Source: Nageia nagi (Eukaryota; Pinophyta). Taken from it: a DNA stretch of 64,000 nucleotides. Positions within the stretch are counted from its first letter, which is position 1. Each line of letters opens with the position of its first letter. A program made the translations under genes and the position numbers. The notes below the pieces were generated by a model, which saw only the letters and a list, made by a program, of their open reading frames with translations, made no database searches and was not told the origin of the DNA. Location of the stretch: positions 203,608,001 through 203,672,000 of the forward strand of contig JBITNC010000001.1 of assembly GCA_050084985.1 (NCBI GenBank), given 5' to 3'. Positions 1 through 11,702 of the stretch are shown in pieces.

Positions 1-1120
1 ATTATATAAGGTCTTAACCAATTGGGAGAAAATTTATCATGAATTTGCCTTTCCATTCATGAAGTTTGTTAGTTTTCCTTAAGTACTAGGTCTCTTATGT
101 TTAATTCATGAATTTTAGTTGTTCTATCAAAATCTCTTTTAATATAATTTTGATAGGTATGCATATGTTCTAATGCATGAACTCATCTTTCATCTAATAA
201 TAATAGTTGGTCTAATCATTTTTGGCAAGTTGCTTCATCTGGAATGTAACCTTGTAGAGCAATTAGTAAAGATGGAATTTCCATTTCTAAGGGAAAAACT
301 ACTTCTACCCTATAAATGAGTGAAAAAGAGGTTTCCCCAGTAGGAGTTCTAATACTAGTGCAGTAGGCCTATAAAGCATGTGGAATTCTTGCATGGCAAT
401 CTCTATGAGAATTATCTACTATTTTAAGTAGGATACTTTGAATAGTTTTGTTTGTAACCTTAGCTTGTCTATTCCCTTAAGGGTAGTAAGGCATCAAAAA
501 ACTATTCTAATGTGCTATCTTTTACATAAGGCTAGTACTTCCTTATTTTTGAAATTTTTTCTTTTATCTATGATAATTTGAGTAGGGATTCCAAAATTGA
601 AAATGATATAATGTTCTATGAATTCTACTATTTTTGGTCCTTTTATAGAGATCATAGGAATAGATTCAACCCATTTTGTGACATATTTTGTAGCTATTAT
701 TATAAATTTATGGCCACCTAAGGAAGTAGGAGATATCTGACCTATAATATCTAGTACCCACCTTGAGAATAGCCATAGAGATTGCACAAGTTGTAATGCT
801 TGTGATGGTTGATTAAATAAATTAGAATTTTATTTACATCTGAGGTATTTTTTAACATATTCAATACAATCACATTTCATAATAGGTCAATAGTATCCCA
901 TGTGCATTAGTCATTTTATGATTGCAAGACAACTAAAATATCCTTCACATATTCCATCATGTGTGCATGAAATTGTGATTTGTGAATCAGTCCATTCCAA
1001 GCATCTAATTAGTATCACATCAAAGGCTCTATGATATAGAACATATATTATCATACAAAAATGGAAGGCTTTTAATTTGAATATCTTCTTATCTAATTTT
1101 GTTAAATTGATAGGTAAGAC
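1..1120 (-). pseudogene. E1 integrase (H2C2 + core), C-terminus cut by window edge
   Basis: Integrase inserts the retrotransposon cDNA into the host chromosome. The best-preserved segment (787 to 515) reads as the start of the catalytic core: LDIIGQISPTSLGGHKFI-like wording, then ATKYVTKWVE, the usual region of the first catalytic Asp. Downstream (500 to 1) I read a YYP.GN.QAK segment, the region of the catalytic Glu, then TSIRTPTGETSFSLIY, typical of the core end. The zinc-binding H2C2 part is degraded at about 850-1080. Several in-frame stops are present. It corresponds to E3 integrase at 30050-31271. The reading continues to base 1, so the gene extends past the window. Confidence 0.88.
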
Positions 1121-1370
1121 TCCATATCTTAATAATTTAACTAATTGTATATGCCATAATTTTTTTCTTTTGTTGTAATATCAAGAAACTCATGCTCTAA
1201 TTTATCCATATCCAATGAATATTGGGTGATTTGGACTATTTTAATGTGGTTTGTTGATAAGGGTTCTTAGATATTAAAGATCCAATTCAAGCCATGGCAT
1301 TCATGAACCTGTTGGTTGATCTTGGTGCCACTTCTAGATCATATTTTTTGAATGATTGTAATAGAGTATC

Positions 1371-2053
1371 TATACACCCTAAATAATTTGATAATAGGGC
1401 TAATTAGGGTAATTAACATATGCACTATTTACTCTATTAGTTTATTGACATAAAGCAAGAATATGACAATAGAATATTAAGAATATAGGTTCATTCTATT
1501 AACATGCATATTTAATTGATTAATAAAAAGCATACATCAAGAACAAATGATATTACATACATTAGAAAAATGTCGATGCCCTAGTAACATTATGTCATTG
1601 GTTTCATGTTAAGGATGAAATTAAAGATGTGATGAAAGATTAAATGATAAGCAAATGAATGATTCATCAATATAACAAAAGTATGATAATGTTTGAGATA
1701 AGAAATTCACTTGTTCCAAATAAGAAGCCCTTGCAAAGGTTTTCTTTGCAAATGATGTTCAAGTCCTTAATTCTCTATCCAATATATAGTTAACAAAGGC
1801 CTTGAGGTCTTATGTAATCTACTCCTTATCTATTCTTCTCCTGATGATAATCCCATCCATCTCTTTGTATGTCTTCAATGCCTTTATATAGGGATGCTTC
1901 TATTATAGGATTTGACCCCTTGTATATACCAGAGGGGTCAAATAGATTACCTACACATTTTTTAGATATTTTTAATCCCTTTTTAAATAATACTTTGTTA
2001 AAGGATTAAAATGATTTACTTAATACATCAAGGTTCATTTTAAGGCATCTACA
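1371..2053 (+). mobile_element. Solo LTR (683 bp) inserted in E1
   Basis: Alignment by eye with E3 (about 31440-31545) shows a block present only in E1, between integrase and the second RNase H. It is flanked by GTATC at 1366-1370 and again at 2054-2058, a 5-bp target duplication as expected for an LTR element. It begins TATACACCC and ends CATCTACA; TA in place of TG fits one decay step of the canonical TG...CA ends. TTTATATA at 1883-1890, followed by GGGATGC, is a plausible plus-strand TATA box. No coding capacity was seen. Orientation is inferred only from the TATA-like site. Confidence 0.72.
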
Positions 2054-2084
2054 GTATCCACCAACTTTTTATATTTTTTGGAGT

Positions 2085-2480
2085 AAAGGTTCTTTACATT
2101 AGAAAGTTCCTTTAATCTAATTTACAATTAATAATGAATCACCAATGAATTTTACCTTTCTTATATTTAATTCCATGGTGATCTTTATGGCTAATATCAA
2201 AGCTTCATACTTAGCATTGTTACTTGTACATGGAAAATTAAGTTTGAAGGAGTAAGGTATGGGAATCCCTTGTGGTATTACAAATACAATACTGGAAACT
2301 CCATTTTGTTTTGCATCAAGATCCATCAAAATATATTATCATGTCCCACTCTTCTTTATAATCAACAAGAATTTATATTTTCTTAATTGGAAAATATGCT
2401 CATTTGGTAATTCAATGATTAGTGGTCTATCATCATGTAGTGGTACTTCCATAAGATAATTAGCTATGACTTGACCTTTG
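2085..2480 (-). pseudogene. E1 second (archaeal-type) RNase H
   Basis: This RNase H-fold domain lies after the normal RNase H in Tat-lineage elements. In the minus reading an FDGS-type segment near 2320-2330 is followed by NFPCTSNNAKYEALILAIK and FIGDSLLIVN (ending 2117). The three acidic positions of the fold (Asp in FDG, Glu in KYEAL, Asp in GDS) can be placed. The start of the domain is frameshifted around the FDG segment. The E3 copy (31537-31821) keeps these residues in one frame. The solo LTR lies just downstream in element direction. Confidence 0.85.
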
Positions 2481-2489
2481 ATCAATTTT

Positions 2490-2790
2490 TGACTTATGAA
2501 TTATAGATTCAATTTTTTCAAATACATAATCCACTTATATGTTCTTGTATTTTGGTAAGTTTTTTTTATCATGTATTTCAATGGATTTTCTTTGGAAATT
2601 ACATAACTAGTATGATTTAGCATGTAGTATCTTATTTTCTTTGTTACAAAGACCACTGCCAAATATAGATTTTTTATATATACATACTTAATTTCATAAC
2701 CAACCAAGGTTTGATTGAGATAATATATAGCTTGATCCTTATTGTTTTTATTCTTTTGAGCAATCATAGTTCCCAAAGAAAATTCTATAG
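2490..2790 (-). pseudogene. E1 RNase H (Ty3-type, follows RT)
   Basis: This is the retroelement RNase H that removes RNA from the RNA/DNA hybrid during reverse transcription. The reading 2776 to 2501 contains IYYLNQTLVGYEIKY, the family segment that usually ends in E..Y, then YYMLNHTSYVISKENPLKYM, the usual H....DPLKY-like tail. The domain start is frameshifted near 2800. It is collinear with the E3 copy at 31915-32325, whose LYYLSQNLVGYEIKY is nearly the same. Confidence 0.87.
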
Positions 2791-2879
2791 CTAATGTGTA
2801 AAGTAGGAATGGTTCCCCTTAGGTGGGACTAAAATTAGAGGTGATAAAAGATAGCATTTTATTTCATGAAACAATTCTT

Positions 2880-3860
2880 GTTTCCCATTCCCCTATTGAA
2901 ATATGATTCCATTTTTTAACAAATTATTAAATGGTTTGTACTTATCTAATAATTGCAATATGAAGCATCTTATAGCTTGTAATTTTCCTTGTAGAATTTG
3001 CAACTATTTTATGTTCAAAGTAGGAAGCATATTTATTATTTCCTTTATCTTGTTTGAGTCTACTTTGACTCCACATATAGAAATAATCAAACCTAATAAT
3101 GTTTTTGAAGTGACCCCAAAAAAACATTTCTTGGGATTTAGTCTAATATTATATTCCAACAATCTATCGAATATCTTCATGAGTAGCTTTGGATGGTGTT
3201 CTCTAGTTTTAGATTTGGCTAATACATCATTTATGTAATCTTCCATATATTATGCATATAATCATGAAAAATATATGTCATTTCTCATTGGTAAGTAGCT
3301 CCCACATTCGTTAGGCTGAATATAATTACACTATTATAAAATGTTCCCTAAGGCATTATGAAAGTTGTTTTATATTGATCTTTTAGTGATACTTTAATTT
3401 GATTATACCCTAAAAATTCATCCATAAGAGATAACATTTCATGTATAATAGTAGAATTGACTAAGTTATCAATGTTTGGCAATGGAAAATCATCTTTACA
3501 GCAAGCTTTATTTAAGACCCTAAAATTTGTGCATATACAAATTTTCCCATTAGACTTTTTAATTAGCACCATGTTGGAGATCTAATCAAAATAATCAATG
3601 GGGTGCATGAATTTTTCTTCTAAAAGTTTTATCAATTCCTCTTTTACCATTAAAGCTATCATGGGATATATCTTACATAATTTTTATTTAATTGGATTAA
3701 CATCCTCTTTAATACCTAGGTTGTGCACCATCAAATTTGGATCTAATCTTGACATATCAGCATATGACCATGCAAATATGTTTAATTTTTCTTTGAGTAT
3801 AGATATAAATTTCAACCTCTCATTTTCATTTAGTGATTTTTCTAGTTGAATAATCTTTTT
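2880..3860 (-). pseudogene. E1 reverse transcriptase
   Basis: This is the RNA-dependent DNA polymerase of the element. Minus reading, N to C: an N-terminal part at about 3800-3580 (IALMVKEELIKLLEEKF-like), then GKICICTNFRVLNKA and DDFPLPNIDNL (3572 to 3348), a MPFG-like region in another frame near 3340-3300, and the palm motif with its thumb side (3246 to 3004). The catalytic YxDD box reads YINDVLAKS, so the first Asp has become Asn. Frameshifts separate the three pieces. A polyprotein linker with many stops (about 3870-5210) joins it to the protease. Confidence 0.92.
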
Positions 3861-5219
3861 GTTATTAGGTTCATCACTTAAATCAACCTCAATTATTTCT
3901 TAATTTAGCATATGAGACCTTTCCTCTAACTGATTTGGTACTAGAGTCTAATTTTTATCATTTTGGTTGTATTCTTCATCTTCACCTAAATATTAATCCC
4001 CCAAGGTCGTATCTATGGTGAATCTAGAGGTTTGAAATATAGTATCTATATATTTAAATTATTATATTATGGGTCTCTTTGAAATAAGTGTAAAATCCAT
4101 AGTATCCTTATCTACCATGAATTATGATAAAGAACTACTTGAGCTTGATGGAATTAATATTTCAAACTCATCACTCTCAAACCAATCAAAAGATATTTTT
4201 TATGAACTCAAATTGGATATTTCTTTGATTTGAACCATGTTAATTGATACAATTTTCCAAAGTTAACATTTCCTATTTTTAATTATCTTCATTTAATACC
4301 CATTAAAATTCTTCATATCATTTTACATATTCAAGCTTTTCTAGTTCTAGTTCAACTATTTTGTGATGAGATTCTTTTTTATCCTTATCTTTGTATCCTA
4401 ATCTTGTTTTATCGGTTGGTAATTGGTAATGGATATCGATTGTATATTGAGGCCCTTATTCATAATGACCTAAACCTTATCCTTTCCATTAACATTTATG
4501 AAAATACCTTTGGAAAAATGATCTCACATAAGGTGATAGGTATTCTTCTGAATTGCAAAAAAAAACCTTCATATGAATTAGGTAGAGAAATTGGAGGTGG
4601 TTATATAGAGCCTAAATAGAAAAAAAGAGTTTGATTAGGGACTCTTCCTATTGGTACCAATTACCCCACTAAATTGGGAGATTATTTAAGTCATCCCATT
4701 TCTTGAACAAAAGTAATATTAAAGATCACACCATCAATTCTAAATTCTCTTATACCTAAATCTAGTAATTTTATTATTACTAGGTAAATGTTCGATGACT
4801 TATCCTCTTCTTGATATTCAGCACTTTTTGATGATGTATTCATGGGAGATGGAATTTTTGATAAGGAAGCTTTTCTTAATTCATCTAACTTACATGCTTT
4901 TTCTTCCCAAGTATTTCTTTTTTATTTTGTGGGTTCTATCTTTGGTTATGAATTATTATTAACCTTTTATTGAGTATTAGATGATTCTTAATTAATAACA
5001 TATTTTTCTTTTGATGTGTTTAATGATGAAAAATTATTCTTACTCTTATCAGTGTTCAATGGTCCTTATGTTGGTATTAGTGCTATAAAGTAATGAGTAT
5101 ATGGTAAAGCTACATCATAAGGTAAATGAGCACTATTACAATGTGAATATGGGTTTTCATATCTAGACACATAATGTACTACACTTTTGTGAATATACTT
5201 AAAACACTTATGATATGTT

Positions 5220-5520
5220 GATGGTACACATTATATATTACTAATCCAATGCCTCCCTAAAATGATGTTATATTATGTGATATCTCCTTCGATTACTTGT
5301 AATATTGTTTGCATTATTTTATACCCTACAGTAATAGGCAACAAAATTGATCCCATTGTTGAACATAAAGCATCATTAAATGCTTTTATTTGTAGTGATG
5401 ATGTATAAATATGTGAAAAATGAAGGTTAAAATTCTTATATATAATTATTGAAATAATGTTTATAGTTTAACCTTAATCAATAAATATTATTTTAAAATC
5501 TCTACCATCTACCTTAGCTA
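5220..5520 (-). pseudogene. E1 retropepsin-like protease
   Basis: This is the aspartic protease that cuts the gag-pol polyprotein. The minus reading shows IFID.G followed by INIIS (5500-5440), the position of the D-[ST]-G active-site loop, with stops at two of the positions. About 60 residues later YNIILGRHWI (around 5265-5240) matches the ILG..W segment that closes such domains. A FNDALCSTMGSI segment between them is shared with E3. The two landmark motifs and their spacing support the call; the active site is not intact. Confidence 0.72.
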
Positions 5521-5999
5521 TGATGTGTAAGGGTGGATCTTGAGTATCTGCTTCATTTAAATGTTTAACTTCATGATAATATAAAATAATAGTATTTTTT
5601 TTTCTTATTATAATATTTCTTACAAAATACATAAATATTTCAAAATCATTTATATCTAGATCAATTATTTGTAGTTAAGTGATTCATTGCATTCTTACAA
5701 TTCTTGGATTATTGTAGTAACCCAAATAGAGACATTTTTACTTGTGTGTTTTTTAATTATTAATGTAAAGCTATCTTTACATATACTTTATGAGGTTATG
5801 GCCTTGGTATGTGTGGTTGCACATGATCCTTATCTTGATTATATTTAATGACATTTTTTCTTCCTTATAACTTTTGAGATCTTGTAGTAATATTGATCAT
5901 TCTATGAAGGTTGAATTATCATAACTCCAATTATGTGTTACTTGGTTCTCAAGTGGATGAAATGGAACATTATTGACTTGATTTTGAGGGAGAGGGTTT

Positions 6000-8140
6000 T
6001 TCTAAATTCCAAATTTTTATTTGGGATAGCCATAGGACTATCAACTTCCAATTTTCCATTGTCAAATAAATATTGAATCTTATTTTGTAAGGTCATACAT
6101 TTATTTGTATCATGACCTTTTTAACGATGGTAATGACAAAATTTATTTTCATTATAACATATACTTTCTTTAGCTCCAAGATATTTTGATCTTATATAAG
6201 ATAAACTAATTACTTGATGATCACATATTTTCCTCAAAATATGATAAAGAGATTTTATCAAAGATGTGAACTTTCTTTTGGATGTAGAATACTTTTCCTT
6301 ATTTTGAAAAGGATATGGTTCTACCTCTTTAGTAATAAAAACTTTATTAGCTTGTAATGGTTTACCTATTTGTTCTATTTGATTTTTATTCTTAACATAA
6401 TGTTTCCTTTTCTTGGTTCTTATCTCACCTTCTTGAATTTTAACCTTTTCAATTATGATAGCCTGAGATATGGTTTCTTCAAATGTTTTATGTTTTTGAA
6501 TTAATAGGGTACTAGCAATAGGCATTAAATAACTTTAATTGGACATCTTGACCAACTCCTCTTAAGGTAGAGTATAAGGCATGTTTTATAATATTACTCT
6601 CCATCCTAAGATGAAATCAATAACTAATTCATATGGAAATTGTTATAGTCTTGTAAGATCAATGATGGAAGTTTTATCTTTGATATCGATCCTAAATTGT
6701 TCCAAGAATAAATTTGCTAATTCAGAATATGAACTGATGTTATATTGTGTTAAGTTGTTGTACCAATCCATTGCTTGTCCAGCAAGTGTCATGGGAAAAT
6801 TATGTAACATTGATGCATCATCATTAGCAATGACATAACTTGAATAGTTGAATCATCTAATATGCTTTATAGGATATTCCTTTCCTTTAAATGGTTCAAT
6901 TTATGGAATTTCAAATTTAAAAGGAATCTTCTTTTTAGGAACACTAGGATGAATAAGTTCATTACAAATTATTTCATATGATACCTTTTTCTTACCTTGC
7001 ATATGTAACTCCATTTCAATTTCCTTTAACCTTTTATGAAGATCATCCTTTTCTTCTGGTTGATTTTAAGGATTCATTGGATATTCTTCATTTCAATGAT
7101 CCATTCTTTCTTCATACCTAGGGAATGATTAGTATCTTTGTTCAAAAGGTGTCTTATCATTATAATAAGTATCATATTATAGTGGAGATGGAGCTGGAGT
7201 TTGATGGGATGGTTGTAAAGGTAATTGTTTTCTATGATGGTAGTATGATTTTACCTTATCTTTATGTGGAGGCAAGTGATATTTTTGAAGTTCATTTTAT
7301 TGATTTCTAAGTGAAACTTATTTTTTCTTGGCTACATAATGGTATTGATATATATACACTCCATGACCACATGGTGATAAAGATTACATTTTGCATTGTC
7401 ATTTTGTATCCCTTTCTAACATTTGATTAGGTCCATGTTGGTTTTGTACATTTTGCTTATCATGATGCATTGTTGGTGATTTATTTTAATGTAAATTAAA
7501 TATTAGTTGTTCTTGTAACTATGGTTATTTAGTAAACCCAATGGATTTTTTTATTTCATTGCATACTTTGATTGTAAGGAGCCAACCCTTGTTATTTTTG
7601 TTCTTGCATGTTATTTTGAAGTGGATACTCTTTCATATACACATAGGGAGGTATTTCTTGAAACTTAAACTTTGTTGAATTATGCTTATCCTTTACATCA
7701 CAATCTTATTTAGGTGTTTTATAACTTGGAAAAGGAGTTTATGTGTTTGATTTTAAAACATGGAAAGGATTACTATAAATTTTAAAGTGATATCTTGACT
7801 TCTACATTAGAGTAGTTATATGCGTAAAAATTTAGTCATCAAATTATTTTGTTTGCCTATATATTGTAGGAGTATAATCATCTCTTTTTAAATATGATTG
7901 AACTAAATATAATCTAGTAGGTAGCATGTGACATGATTATACTTTGGTTTATAAGAACCTATTTGAAACATAGTATCAACCGAGTGAGCTTGTGATAGAG
8001 CGGTGTTCTCTTCTTCATTATCTTTCATGTTGTTGTATGTTTGTTCATCCTCTCTTAAATATTCTAAATCTAGAGGTAGACTATAAGCATGTGAATGTTG
8101 AGGAATTATTATTTGTATTAAATATATTTTGACCATGTTT
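6000..8140 (-). pseudogene. E1 gag
   Basis: Gag forms the virus-like particle and binds element RNA. The Retrotrans_gag domain is read at 6838 to 6590: FPMTLAGQAMDWYNNL, then SSYSELANLFLEQF, ending in a KQ..E..DFI..WR-like tail with one stop. A basic, Lys/Glu-rich segment follows (6525 to 6121). It runs into a single zinc-knuckle-like motif: C.YHR, a stop, then KGHDTNKC, at about 6140-6080. Reading upstream (7000-8140) gives Gln/Pro/Ser-rich sequence with stops, the probable N-terminal gag extension, ending near a charged segment at 8136-7903. Collinear with E3 gag. Confidence 0.83.
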
Positions 8141-8149
8141 AAGTCATTA

Positions 8150-10048
8150 TTGATAGGGTTTGAGTAAACTTCAATATTTTTATTTTGAGGAGTTTCTCTT
8201 CTTCAAATATTCCTACTGGACCTATGACTTTCTCTCTCTTCTAGATAATTTTCATTCTATGGTTCTCATTCATGATGAGCTCTTTGAGAATAAGTATGAA
8301 CTATTTTCTCTTTCTTTTTCATTTTTTTTATTTTTTTTGGTTTTTAAACAAACTAAAAGAAAGCAAGCATCAATCATGGCAATTCAATTTTTATCTTTTG
8401 ATTTTATGTTTATGAGAAAATAATTTAATGCATAAATAACCTACATGAATACTTACCTTTTTAGTGTGATTATATTTTTCTATATTTTTGGAATATTCAA
8501 TTAATCTTAAAAATATGAGTGATATGAATTGGTATGTTTTAATCTTTTTTTATTTTTCCTAGATTGTTTTGTCTAGTTAAGTGTTTAGTCAAGGTAGACT
8601 AGTATAGTAATCTTACTAGGCTATATATGGCTAAGTAACAACTTGGTACTTAAAGTGGTCCCCTTAGTGCAATGGGGTTCAATTAATTCCATTGAGAACT
8701 ACCTTATTGATTAAATCAAAGTATATTCCCCTTTTTTATAGTTATTTAGTGGAAAATAATGGCTTCTAACCTAGGAACTTGGTATTCATCTCCAGGTTTT
8801 GGCTCTAAAGCTCATTATTATATTTTATCAATGGGAACATAAGAGAATAAGAATCAATAGTTGGTAATGACCTCCAACTCATTGATGTTAATTTTACCAG
8901 ACCTTGTGAATATGCATTTAATCAAAATAAAGTACTCATGAATGCAAATTCTAACCCTCCCAATCATATATGTCTATTGATTAAAAAATTTAATGTAAAT
9001 CAAATATTATTTTAATTAGTGTGTAACTTTATCTATACAATCCATGAGATTCATTGCCTTTTAATGAGGTTCATTAACCCTTTTGATAATGGAAATATTT
9101 AAGTGTGACCTATTACCTCTTCTTATGAGTTATAATTTTATTTAATCACCTCTTACTATGGTAAGGAAAGAAAGAGAAGTAAGAACCCTTTAATGTGAAT
9201 AAATTTATTTTTAATACAAGTTCATTCTCCCTCATTACAAGTCATAATCACCTTTGACCACCTCTCAGTGTGGTAATGGTAGACAAGTAAGAGTTTTTAA
9301 TATGTGAACATAACCACCATATTTATTAACCAATTTAATGTATCCTACTCTACCTTAAACTTGATTCATTCACCTTTAGTTCATTCCAATTTCAATGATA
9401 GTTAATTATCCCTTCCAAGTGTGTAAGTAACTTAGTGTATATTTATTTACTAGATTAATGTGATAATAGAAAGAAGAAAAGATTCATTTACCATTTTCCT
9501 ATCCAATCCATTTTGGTCACCTCAAATCACTTTTCAATGCAAAGGGAGAGCATAAGTGGATAAAATAGAAACATTATTAGGTGAAATATTTTATTTTATA
9601 CAATCCTTACCCAAAAAATAAATAAATTAAACTATTAAAACTAAATAATAAGGATATCAAAAATAATTCATTTTTATCATTAATATCCACTACCCTTCCT
9701 TATATGCATTCTAAGAAAAGAAATCACAAATAAGGGGTTCATTCCTAATTCCCATATTTATTTCCTACATTGTACTTGCTTGTATTGATGAGAATTAAAA
9801 ATTTCACCTCTATTTTTAATCACTAGCATTCCAACCTAGTCATTGGCATTCTTATCCAATCACTGGTATCTGATACCAATCATTGATGATTCTATAATTT
9901 GAACCTAGAAAAATACAAAGAAAAAAATATATATTTAGACTTAATTCCATAAGATAGACTACAAAAATAATCATAAAATCATGAAAAACCATGTGCATTT
10001 CATTACTAATCTTGTCTGCATGCAACAACCCTCGTTCTAGCACTAGAA
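8150..10048 (-). other. E1 untranslated leader between 5' LTR and gag
   Basis: No coding signal was found. Much of it aligns with the E3 leader (for example 8430-8720 with 37910-38200). It contains two diverged repeats of about 110 bp near 9112-9305, and an array of about four 20-bp units (9818-9898) of the type AATCACTGGTATCTGATACC, next to the LTR. The sequence just inside the LTR (minus strand TTCTAGTGCTAGAACGAGGG) should contain the primer-binding site, but I could not match it to a tRNA with confidence. Confidence 0.6.
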
Positions 10049-10963
10049 TGCACTACCTGAAAAGTAACCCTATTAGAAAACAAGATAAGAAATATTAAGA
10101 TAAATATATGCTTTATTACTCTTATATAGACCTTAAATTTATAGTAATGAATCTCTAGATTCTTTGTGCCTTGTTGTAAGGGATTTTACAAAATGATTTT
10201 CTAGGCCTTTATGGCCACTAACAGAGTCATCAACATCTTAGTTTAGCATTCAATGTTTGATGTTGATTATTGGCCTCCAACACCCAATCACTAGTGTTTT
10301 TATATCTAAAGTTGCAAGTTTTTAATTCTATCTTATAATACCTACAAATAGTCTTTACTTTCCCTTTTTCTTCTTCTTATGAATATCCTTAATAGCTCCA
10401 TTGTTCAATACTTTTGGATCCTGGATACATGTGAATAACAAATACATCAAACATATCTATTCAAAAAGAAAATATGATATTAAAACCCAAATGAATATGT
10501 AAAAAGCATTAAAAAAAAGTACTTAACTCACTAAATTCTTGGATGGATTTCAATAGAGTTACTTTTCTTTTAAATTGTATCCCTTACTTCAATGTTGAAG
10601 GTTTTATTTCTAGATTGAGGAAACTACAGAAGTTTCTATTTTGGAGATAAAAATTTGGATAAAAAAGCTTATCTAGATTTTTCATGGTGATTATCCAAAG
10701 CTTGGGCATATAGGATGGATGTTGAGTCATTCATGATCCATAGCCTTTTATCCAAGTCACTTCAAAAACATACCATTTTATTTTGATTTTACTAATCACA
10801 GAGTCATTGGTGTCTAGTATCAGATGTTAATGTCTGGCTTGAGTCACCAACATTTGAAGTTATACACTAGAAATTAGAATTTTATAATAAACTTTATAAT
10901 AATATTTAATTTTTTTATCCTTATTTTTTCTATCGAAAGAAGGGCCATTTTTTTGTGTCTACA
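10049..10963 (-). repeat. E1 5' LTR (915 bp)
   Basis: On the plus strand it starts TGCACTACCTGAAAAGTAACC and ends GGGCCATTTTTTTGTGTCTACA, so it has TG...CA ends. Both ends resemble those of the E3 LTRs (TGTTTACCC...TAACC and GGTCATTTTTGGGTGTCTACA). The gag-pol genes lie to its left and run leftward, so this is the 5' LTR in minus orientation. AATAAA (minus strand, 10112-10117) lies about 65 bp from the LTR 3' end, as in both E3 LTRs. The mate is outside the window. Confidence 0.78.
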
Positions 10964-11348
10964 TATGTTAGTGCACATAAAGAGTACTTTACAAATTACA
11001 TTCCTAATGACTATGGTCAAGTATTATTATGTAATGCACATCCATTCAATATTATTAATATTGAAAATATAAAAACAAACTCTACACAAAAAAAGGGTGT
11101 TAGAGACAAGTAATTTGAGTTAGTTTATGAATGTTGATTTTCAATTGCCTTAATTTTTATTTTAAGAAATAGTTTTAGAAGATAGTTTATAACTAGCCCC
11201 AAAATAAATAATGAGGTAGCAAAAACCCACCCTATAGTGAAAATAATAAATAATAATAAAATGCACATGTGAGGAGCTTAGGCACACTTTGAATGTTCTT
11301 GATATTTCAATTTTTTCAAGCTAAGGGTTGTTGGCCAATCGGATCAAT
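10964..11348. other. Short interval between E1 and E4, no feature recognised
   Basis: 385 bp of AT-rich sequence with an AATAATAAATAATAATAAA-like simple stretch near 11250. I see no coding frame, LTR end or repeat shared with other parts of the window. Confidence 0.4.
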
Positions 11349-11688
11349 TGATAGGGTTCTTATCTATAACCGAGAATTGATGAAGAAATTGAAAGGAAGA
11401 ATAGAGGAATAAGAGATAAGTAATTCACCCATAATGAAAAAGGGTATAGAGCATTTTATTAGTAATAATTAATACAAGTTATTTATAAATTATATATATA
11501 ATTATTACACACTCATCTCTCACACACTATCTTTATCCTTGATTCTCTTCTTATTAGGCCCATTCGATGGTCTATGGAGTCATGTATTTTTTTATTAAAG
11601 CTGATAGAGTGGTTAACTAATAGTTTTTGGTTGCTAATTATTGATTAGATTCAACCAATTTACATCATGAAATTCTCTCTTCCTAACA
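11349..11688 (-). repeat. E4-type LTR, left copy (3' LTR by orientation)
   Basis: Plus strand TGATAGGGTTCTTATC ... CTTCCTAACA. It aligns almost end to end with 57585-57920, sharing for example GGTCTATGGAGTCATGT and TTTACATCATGAAATTCTCT. On the minus strand it starts TGTTAGGAAG and ends AACCCTATCA. The adjacent polypurine tract on its right makes it the 3' LTR of a minus-strand element lying to the right. Confidence 0.75.
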
Positions 11689-11700
11689 TCCTCCCCAACT
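11689..11700 (-). promoter_or_regulatory. Polypurine tract of the E4-type element
   Basis: Minus strand AGTTGGGGAGGA directly abuts the LTR start TGTTAGGAAG. A purine run ending at the 3' LTR boundary is the plus-strand DNA primer site of LTR retroelements. Confidence 0.7.
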
Positions 11701-11702
11701 TA

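Larger units (their letters stand above)
1..10963 (-). mobile_element. E1: Tat-like Ty3/gypsy LTR retrotransposon, 3' end outside window
   Basis: Minus-strand domain order is 5' LTR, leader, gag, protease, RT, RNase H, second RNase H, integrase. RT-RH-aRH-INT is the order known for the plant Tat/Ogre lineage of Ty3/gypsy. The element is collinear with E3 at 30.0-40.5 kb through the whole coding part and shares leader sequence with it, so the two are related families. The LTRs are only distantly similar. The 3' part and 3' LTR lie beyond the left edge. A solo LTR interrupts it at 1371-2053. Every domain carries stops, so it is not autonomous. Confidence 0.85.

Noticed and set aside
8160-8423. 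Phe/Ser-rich plus-strand frame
   Set aside because: Antisense to the gag N-terminal region and low-complexity T-rich DNA; no independent support.
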